Source: an uncultured Paracoccaceae bacterium (GTDB lineage: Bacteria; Pseudomonadota; Alphaproteobacteria; Rhodobacterales; Rhodobacteraceae). Taken from it: a stretch of 64,000 nt of DNA. The stretch's first letter is position 1. Each line of letters opens with the position of its first letter. The stretch covers positions 930,001 through 994,000 of the forward strand of contig CATOSU010000002.1 of the NCBI GenBank assembly GCA_951812615.1, in the 5' to 3' direction. The notes under the pieces are model-generated. The model searched no databases, had not been told where the DNA came from, and worked only from the letters and a program-made list of their open reading frames with translations. Both the position numbers and the translations under genes were made by a program. Below, one piece after another: positions 59,123 through 64,000 of the stretch.

Positions 59123-61915
59123 ATGAGCGGTGATCTTGATCTCGCCCTGCGCATCCGCGCCGATCTGGATCAGGCACGCGCCGAATTGCGCCGGTTGCGC
59201 GCGGAGACCGGGCAGGCCGGCGCAGGCGCGCGCACCGCAGGGCGGGGCTATGAGCAGGCCGCCTCGGGCATCGCCCGCAGTGCCACCGCCGCCCGCAGTG
59301 CTGCCACCGCGCAGGAGCGGCTCACCCGGGCCACCCGGGCCGGGGCAGCGGCAGGGACTGCCCATCGCCAGGCAATGAGCGCCAGCCGGGCCTCACTCAT
59401 CAATGTCGGCTATCAGGTGCAGGACGTGGCCGTGCAGATGGCTTCCGGAACTTCGGCCTCCCGCGCGCTCAGCCAGCAATTGCCGCAACTGCTGTCGGGC
59501 TTCGGGCTGCTGGGCGTTGTGCTCGGCACCGCCTCGGCCGTGCTCATCCCCCTGGCCGGGCATCTCTTCGGCACCGGCGAGGCGGGCGAAGAGGCCGCCG
59601 ACGCGACCGACCGGCTGGCCGACGCCACCGACCGGCTGCGCGGTCTCAAGGATCTGCGCGGCGATCTCGACGCCATTCGCGAACAATACGGGGGCGTGAC
59701 GGCGCAGGTGCTGGCGCTGATTGAGGCCCAGAAGGAGCTTGAGCGCCGCAGCGCTGCCCGTGCCGCCCGGCAGGCGGTCGAGGGTATTCTGTCCGGCACC
59801 TTCGCCGCCGGGGCGCTCGACAGGACGGCAGCTTCTGCCCGCGCCGCCGGCGCCGAGGCTGCGATGCAGTTTGCAGAAGCGTTCCGGCAGCATCTTGTCC
59901 GCGCTGGAGATGTGGATGCCTTTGTCAAGGAGTATAATGCCGCCCTCAATCCCCTCAGTCCCACAGCCGCCATCGAAACCCCGCGCGATGTGCTGGACCG
60001 GTTTGGGTTTTCCGACATAGCCGCCGGGGCGGAGGCTGCGGGTGTCTCCGTAGAGGCGGTGGCAGAGGCGTTCCGCGCCCTGTTTGGAAATTATGACCAA
60101 GCCCAGGAGGCGCTCGAACGCTTTCTCACGTTGGCAAAGGCGGGTTTTGAGAAGCTGGCCGAAGAGACGGGTCTGGGTGTCGATGCCGTCAGGAAGGTCG
60201 GCGCGGCGCTTGAGGGGCTCCGCGACGCGGACGGGATCCGAGCCCAACAGGAGGCTGCCACAAGGCTGCGCCAGGCGCTCCGCGCCGCCGCCGCTGCGGC
60301 CCCAGACCTTACGGAGGATCAGCAAGCCCAGATCGATCATCTGCTGGGTGACGTGTTGGATCTCGAGGGCCATCTGCGTGAATTGCTCGCAACCGATGGC
60401 CGCAACCCGGGCCTCGACACGATGGCCGGGCAGGCGCACGCGCTGGCCGAGGCGGCCGCCCGTGCCCGGGCCGAACTGGAAGCCCTGCCCGGGATGCAGG
60501 CGGCGGCCCTCTTGCGCGCGCAGATCCGCAACCGCACGGTCGGCCAGCCGGTCGAACGGGCAAGGCAACTGGCCGAAGCGGATGCCGCGGCATTGCGTGT
60601 CACCGGGCTTGGCGGGCGGGTCAATGACCCCATGGATGTATTCGGGGACGGGATGGTCACGGCCGCCGGAGAGGCCGGCGCAGAGATTGCCCGCCTCGAC
60701 AGGGCGACAGCCGAGGCCGAGGCCGCTCTGCGCAAGTTGCAACGCGGTGGCGGGGGACGCGGCAATCCCCTGGACCAGCTTGAGGGTCAGCTCGAGCGTT
60801 ACATCCGCAGTGCCCAGAGGGCGCGTGTCGAACTCATGGGTCTCGGTGACGCGGAAGAGGCGCGGGCACTCGCCGCCCTCGATGCCGCGCGCCTCGGCGA
60901 GGCGGCCATCGCAAAGATCGGCGCCGGACCTGATGAGGTCGCGGACATCCGCGCCCTTCAAGCCGCCCTTGTTGACGCCGCCGGCGCGGCCGCCAGGCTC
61001 AACAAGGAACTTCAGCACGGCCCGCAGGGGGCCGCCGCGCTCTCCCGCGCATTTGAAGACTATGCCGAAGACGCAAGCCATGCCGGCGACGAGATCGCCG
61101 AAGCCACCACGGCAGCCATGAAGGGCATGGAGGACGCGCTGGTGGGCTTTGTCACTACCGGGAAGCTCGAGTTTTCCGGGCTGGTCGATGCGATCCTGGC
61201 CGATCTCGCCCGCATTGTCATCCGCCAGAGCATCACCGGGCCGCTGGCGGACGCGCTGAGCGGGGTCTTTGGCGGGATATTCGGCGGCGCCGGCCCGGCA
61301 ACATCTCCGCGCCCGACGGCACGACCGTGGCATGTTGGCGGTGTCGTCACCGACGACACCTTGCCGTCACTCTATCATTCCGGCGGTGTGGCCGGGGCGA
61401 GAGCCCTCACCCGCGCCCGCGAGATCGTGACTGCGTCCGCCCGCCATGGTCCCTCGTCCCGCGAGGTGCCGGCCCTGCTCACCGCCGGCGAGGCGGTGCT
61501 GACCGCGCCGCAGGCGGCCGCGATCGAGGCGGCGCTGGCCGCGCTGGAGCGACCGCGGTATCATGCGGGAGGTGTTGCCATCGACCCCGCCACGATCCCG
61601 AAAATATACGCGCCCGCCGACCCCACCATCAGTGCGTCGGCGGCGGTGCCCGGTCAGGATATCGCCGACCGGCTCGCCGCCTCCCTGACGCCGCTCATGG
61701 AACGGCTGGCCGGCGCGCAGGGCGGCCCGCGTCAACTCCGCGTCCATATCGACAACCAGGGCTCCGGGCCGCCGCAGCGCCCGCGCGAGGCGGTGATTGA
61801 ACCCGATATCGAGGGCGCCGTCGTGCGGATCATCACCGAGGACGACGCGACCGGCGGGCCAATCAGCCAGACCGTGTCCCGCAGATTCGGAAAACGCCGG
61901 GGGGATTTCTGGTGA
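59123..61915 (+). CDS. Tape measure protein
   Basis: 930 residues from ATG 59123. Long helical and coiled-coil sequence (LRIRADLDQARAELRRLRAETGQAG). A hydrophobic stretch FGLLGVVLGTASAVLIPLAGHLFG lies at residues about 130-153, and Ala-rich helices fill the centre. The end has a Gly/Pro-rich tail with GQDIADRLAASLTPLMERLAGAQ. It sets tail length and passes through the host membrane during DNA entry. It is the longest gene of the structural unit, as usual. Confidence 0.92.
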   Translation: MSGDLDLALRIRADLDQARAELRRLRAETGQAGAGARTAGRGYEQAASGIARSATAARSAATAQERLTRATRAGAAAGTAHRQAMSASRASLINVGYQVQDVAVQMASGTSASRALSQQLPQLLSGFGLLGVVLGTASAVLIPLAGHLFGTGEAGEEAADATDRLADATDRLRGLKDLRGDLDAIREQYGGVTAQVLALIEAQKELERRSAARAARQAVEGILSGTFAAGALDRTAASARAAGAEAAMQFAEAFRQHLVRAGDVDAFVKEYNAALNPLSPTAAIETPRDVLDRFGFSDIAAGAEAAGVSVEAVAEAFRALFGNYDQAQEALERFLTLAKAGFEKLAEETGLGVDAVRKVGAALEGLRDADGIRAQQEAATRLRQALRAAAAAAPDLTEDQQAQIDHLLGDVLDLEGHLRELLATDGRNPGLDTMAGQAHALAEAAARARAELEALPGMQAAALLRAQIRNRTVGQPVERARQLAEADAAALRVTGLGGRVNDPMDVFGDGMVTAAGEAGAEIARLDRATAEAEAALRKLQRGGGGRGNPLDQLEGQLERYIRSAQRARVELMGLGDAEEARALAALDAARLGEAAIAKIGAGPDEVADIRALQAALVDAAGAAARLNKELQHGPQGAAALSRAFEDYAEDASHAGDEIAEATTAAMKGMEDALVGFVTTGKLEFSGLVDAILADLARIVIRQSITGPLADALSGVFGGIFGGAGPATSPRPTARPWHVGGVVTDDTLPSLYHSGGVAGARALTRAREIVTASARHGPSSREVPALLTAGEAVLTAPQAAAIEAALAALERPRYHAGGVAIDPATIPKIYAPADPTISASAAVPGQDIADRLAASLTPLMERLAGAQGGPRQLRVHIDNQGSGPPQRPREAVIEPDIEGAVVRIITEDDATGGPISQTVSRRFGKRRGDFW

Positions 61916-62277
61916 GCGCGCCGCTGCCTCTCTGGCCCAATGAGGCCCGGATCGATGCCGACGCACTCGAAACCGGCCAGGCGGAGGATGTGCTGCGCAC
62001 GCCGTTCGAGGACGGCACGGTGCGCCAGGCCCGCCGGGGCCGGGGCCTGCGCACATGGGACATCCTTGCGCATCTGGACAGCGATGCCGCGATGGTCGCA
62101 TTCCGCAGATGGGCGGGTTCCCATGCCCATCGCTGGTTCGCCTTTCCCGATCCGCTCGGGCCGGGCAGCCTGCGCGTCCGTGTCCGGGGCGGGGCCGGCG
62201 GCATCACCGCCCGGGGCCGTGTTTCTGGTGGCCAGCGCCGCTGGGAGCTGCGCCTGACGCTGGAAGGACCCGCCTGA
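61912..62277 (+). CDS. Tail tip protein (small, beta-rich)
   Basis: 121 residues from GTG 61912, overlapping the tape measure stop by 4 bp. LPLWPNEARIDADALETGQAEDVLRTPFEDGTVRQARRGRGLRTWDILAHLDSDAAMVAFRRWAGSHAHRWFAFPDPLGPGSLRVRV resembles the tail proteins after the tape measure in B3/D3112-like phages (DUF2460-like). It probably joins the distal tail. Confidence 0.7.
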   Translation: MSAPLPLWPNEARIDADALETGQAEDVLRTPFEDGTVRQARRGRGLRTWDILAHLDSDAAMVAFRRWAGSHAHRWFAFPDPLGPGSLRVRVRGGAGGITARGRVSGGQRRWELRLTLEGPA

Positions 62278-62750
62278 TGCCCGCGCCCGGCTTTGATATC
62301 GCTCTGCGCGCGCTCGCGCCCGAGGACATCGTCCCGGCACTCGAGATCCGTCATCCGGCGCTCGCTGATCCCCTGCGCCTGGCAGTGTCGCCGCAGAACC
62401 GCGAGATCGCGGGGCAGGCCTACACCGCCATCGCGCTCAGGCTGAAGCTGGCCGACGACCGGGCCGGGCGGGCACCGCGTGCGGAGCTGCGCATGGACAA
62501 TGTCGGGCGCGAGGCAATGGCGTGGATCGCGCGCTCCGGCGGCGGGGCCGGGGCCACCGTGCGGATCATGCTCTGTCTGGCCGACGGTGATGCCCAGGCC
62601 CATACCCCCGACTGGGAGCGCACGCTCGATGTGCTCGGCATCGAGGTCACCGACACCGAGATCGTCGCCACGCTCGGCTACGACCCCGGTCTTGACCGGG
62701 CCGCCGTGGCGCTGCGCTACGAGCCCGAAACCGCACCGGGCCTGTTCTGA
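62277..62750 (+). CDS. DUF1833-family tail protein
   Basis: 157 residues from ATG 62277, one base after the previous stop begins (TGATG). DIVPALEIRHPALADPLRLAVSPQNREIAGQAYTAIALRLKLADDRAGRAPRAELRMDNVGREAMAWI is the DUF1833 pattern. It occurs in tail-tip gene clusters of siphophages and gene transfer agents. It follows the tail tip gene and shares its frame register. Confidence 0.8.
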   Translation: MPAPGFDIALRALAPEDIVPALEIRHPALADPLRLAVSPQNREIAGQAYTAIALRLKLADDRAGRAPRAELRMDNVGREAMAWIARSGGGAGATVRIMLCLADGDAQAHTPDWERTLDVLGIEVTDTEIVATLGYDPGLDRAAVALRYEPETAPGLF

Positions 62751-62762
62751 AGGAGATACAAA

Positions 62763-63110
62763 ATGCCGGACCGGATATACACCAAACGCGGCGACAGCCT
62801 CGCACTCGACTGCACCGCCTGGCTCACCCCGCCAAAGGGGGCAGAGCCAGGCATGCCACGCGACCTCACCGCCTGGACGCCGGAATGCCAGATGCGCCAT
62901 GAGCGAACCGGAGCGCGTATCAGCCTGCGCGCCACAGCCTCGGGCACGAAGGCGGCCCGGGGCCGGTTCGCGCTCTCGGCCCGGGCGACAGAGACGCAGG
63001 CCTGGCCCACGGGATGCTGGCGCGCGGATATCCAGTTCACCGACCGGGGCGGCGCGGTGACGAGCACCGAAACATTCATCATCCATGTACTGGAGGACAT
63101 CACCCGATGA
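62763..63110 (+). CDS. Hypothetical tail-associated protein
   Basis: 115 residues from ATG 62763 with AAGGAG upstream. Beta-strand rich: RIYTKRGDSLALDCTAWLTPP, ERTGARISLRATASGTKAARGRFALSARATETQAWPTGCWRADIQFTDRGGAVTSTETFIIHVLEDI. It looks like an Ig-like or BppU-type fold used in baseplate or receptor-binding parts. No definite family. Confidence 0.65.
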   Translation: MPDRIYTKRGDSLALDCTAWLTPPKGAEPGMPRDLTAWTPECQMRHERTGARISLRATASGTKAARGRFALSARATETQAWPTGCWRADIQFTDRGGAVTSTETFIIHVLEDITR

Positions 63111-63967
63111 GCACCGTTATTTCCACGACCCAGGGCAGCGTCTCGATCAACGATGCAGCACCGGTCAGCAACGATATCGTCGCCCAGGGCGCCGCCGCTG
63201 CGGCCGCGGCCGAAAAGGCGAAAGATGCGACCACCAGGGCCGACACCTTCATCGCCGGCGCAAAGGCCGCCTTCCCGCTTGCCCCCAACCTGCTGGCCGA
63301 TACCAAGAAGTTCGCAACCCTCTGCGGCGGTGTGACCAATACGAGCACCGAAATGTTCGCGGCGCATAATGGCTCCGCCTGGCACGCCAATCTCTACAAC
63401 GGAACGAAGGCCACAGGCAAAATCGAGGTGGTGACGCTCGACAGGCTTGCCGCAAAAGGTATCCCCTTCGGCGGCGATCTCGCCCGGGCGACCAACGGGC
63501 CGGACGCCGCGACGCCCTGGAACGGCTCTGATTTCCGCGCCGTCCTGCTTGATGTCAAAATCGACACGAACCAGACCGGCGGCGATCCGGGCCACATTTA
63601 TGTGCTGAGACAGGGCTCGACCCGCTTCACGGGGCTGGGCAAAGGCGAGTTCCAAACCCAGGCCGCCTGTTTCGTCAACGTGATTGCACAATCGGGCAAG
63701 ATTCAATTCCGTCCGTCAGGAGGCATGTCGGCCGTCATTATGGCGGGGCCCGACCTCAGGGGCAAGGGCTGGACATATCTGCAGAGCAGCCGGACCGGCT
63801 GGGGCGGAGACCACCTGCCGCGCTTCGAAGGCAAAGGCACCATGAAGGTGGCGCTGGCGCTGCCTTACGTCGGCACTGGCGATCATGGCGGTGCGTTCAT
63901 CTACGCCCAGTCGCTCGGGCGCTACACCCACGGCGATGACCGCCTGTCCGCCGGCATGACCTACTGA
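63107..63967 (+). CDS. Hypothetical distal tail protein
   Basis: 286 residues from ATG 63107, overlapping the previous stop by 4 bp. The N-terminal 50 residues are Ala-rich helix (DIVAQGAAAAAAAEKAKDATTRADTFIAGAKAAF), like a tail-fibre shaft attachment. The rest is beta-rich (GGDPGHIYVLRQGSTRFTGLGKGEFQTQAACFVN, GMSAVIMAGPDLRGKGWTYLQSS), which could be a receptor-binding head. It is the last complete gene in the window. Confidence 0.65.
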   Translation: MSTVISTTQGSVSINDAAPVSNDIVAQGAAAAAAAEKAKDATTRADTFIAGAKAAFPLAPNLLADTKKFATLCGGVTNTSTEMFAAHNGSAWHANLYNGTKATGKIEVVTLDRLAAKGIPFGGDLARATNGPDAATPWNGSDFRAVLLDVKIDTNQTGGDPGHIYVLRQGSTRFTGLGKGEFQTQAACFVNVIAQSGKIQFRPSGGMSAVIMAGPDLRGKGWTYLQSSRTGWGGDHLPRFEGKGTMKVALALPYVGTGDHGGAFIYAQSLGRYTHGDDRLSAGMTY

Positions 63968-63981
63968 GAAGGAGACAGATT

Positions 63982-64000
63982 ATGGCCCTTATCAAAAAAG
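63982..64000 (+). CDS. Next phage gene, only first codons visible
   Basis: AAGGAGACAGATT then ATG 63982, reading MALIKK to the window edge. The good ribosome-binding site and continuity of the unit support a real gene. Nothing more can be said. Confidence 0.6.

Larger units (their letters stand above)
32094..64000. mobile_element. Mu-like transposable prophage (right end outside window)
   Basis: Evidence is the set of Mu-family genes in one block: MuA-type DDE transposase, MuB-type ATPase, DUF3164, GemA, Mor-like activator, DUF2730/gp26/DUF3486 terminase-region genes, gp28-type large terminase, DUF935 portal, MuF, capsid protease/scaffold, DUF1320, gpG, DUF1834, tail tube, tape measure and DUF1833. 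No tail sheath gene lies between DUF1834 and the tube gene, so the tail is probably non-contractile like that of B3/D3112. The left boundary is somewhere in 32,020-32,376. At least 31.6 kb is present, and host-receptor genes should lie beyond the right edge. Confidence 0.9.

Noticed and set aside
59393-61333. 646-codon minus frame opposite the tape measure gene
   Set aside because: Mirror of a tape measure gene with strong helical pattern; no domain, wrong direction for the tail unit.
32094-64000. Block considered as a gene transfer agent cluster
   Set aside because: Presence of MuA, MuB, GemA, Mor-like protein and repressor shows a transposable prophage; the tail-tip genes are only similar in type.

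Overview
The window looks like the chromosome of a marine-type alphaproteobacterium of the Rhodobacteraceae (Roseobacter group). It is GC-rich, with TRAP transporters, split aromatic-catabolism operons, malonyl-CoA synthetase, a fused FadH-type dienoyl-CoA reductase and RppH with alphaproteobacterial features. Family assignments come from reading motifs and gene order. No database search was run.

Bases 1 to about 32,050 are ordinary chromosome. From left to right they hold: (i) a catabolic locus with a truncated FAD hydroxylase, a GntR/FCD regulator, a VOC-fold enzyme and an alpha/beta hydrolase, with paired operators around the promoter; (ii) an orphan multi-spanning permease; (iii) a leftward DctPQM TRAP transporter followed by a universal stress protein and an SDR dehydrogenase, opposed by a LysR regulator; (iv) a gentisate operon (FAH-fold hydrolase, gentisate dioxygenase, 3-hydroxybenzoate 6-hydroxylase) that turns hydroxybenzoate into central intermediates; (v) matB; (vi) a divergent pair resembling a split MnmC (FAD oxidoreductase and MnmD); (vii) a DMT exporter, a soluble lytic transglycosylase and dapA; (viii) a cyclase-family protein, and a sugar-uptake locus (Tat-type binding protein, MalK/UgpC-type ATPase, SGNH hydrolase, FucU mutarotase, ribokinase) with no permease genes in view; (ix) rppH, fadH and a methyltransferase.

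From somewhere in 32,020-32,376 to past the right edge lies a Mu-like transposable prophage with a non-contractile (B3/D3112-like) tail. A leftward, almost fully translationally coupled early operon (47,545 down to 39,098) encodes a Ner/Cro-like protein, a zinc-finger protein, a small membrane protein, a DnaA domain IV-like protein, a winged-helix protein, a coiled-coil DNA-binding candidate, MuA, MuB, a DUF3164 protein, GemA, a Mor-like activator, a PP-loop (PAPS-reductase-like) enzyme and an HNH protein. It runs on into the packaging genes (DUF2730, gp26-like, small and large terminase, DUF935 portal, MuF). A rightward repressor at 47,634 with two tandem S24 domains faces the early operon across paired operators. 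A secreted ankyrin-repeat protein, a Dam-type methylase (frameshifted) and a lysis cassette (amidase with a C-terminal membrane segment, overlapping spanin-like genes) lie in the middle. The capsid and tail genes run rightward from 53,410 to the edge.

The main regulatory discovery is a perfect 16-bp palindrome, GCGGACCATGGTCCGC, present three times (38,652; 51,823; 53,358). Each copy lies upstream of a late unit. At the terminase and capsid units a -10-like hexamer starts at the same distance (23 nt) past the palindrome. This fits activator-dependent Mu-type late promoters. A second perfect palindrome, GTTCGCCGGCGAAC, occurs three times within one early gene in two different reading frames, so it must be kept at DNA level. 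Other notable items are a MuF protein with a C-terminal HEXXH metalloprotease-like domain, a stand-alone DnaA C-terminal domain, and likely 1-nt frameshifts in both the methylase and the capsid protease/scaffold gene.
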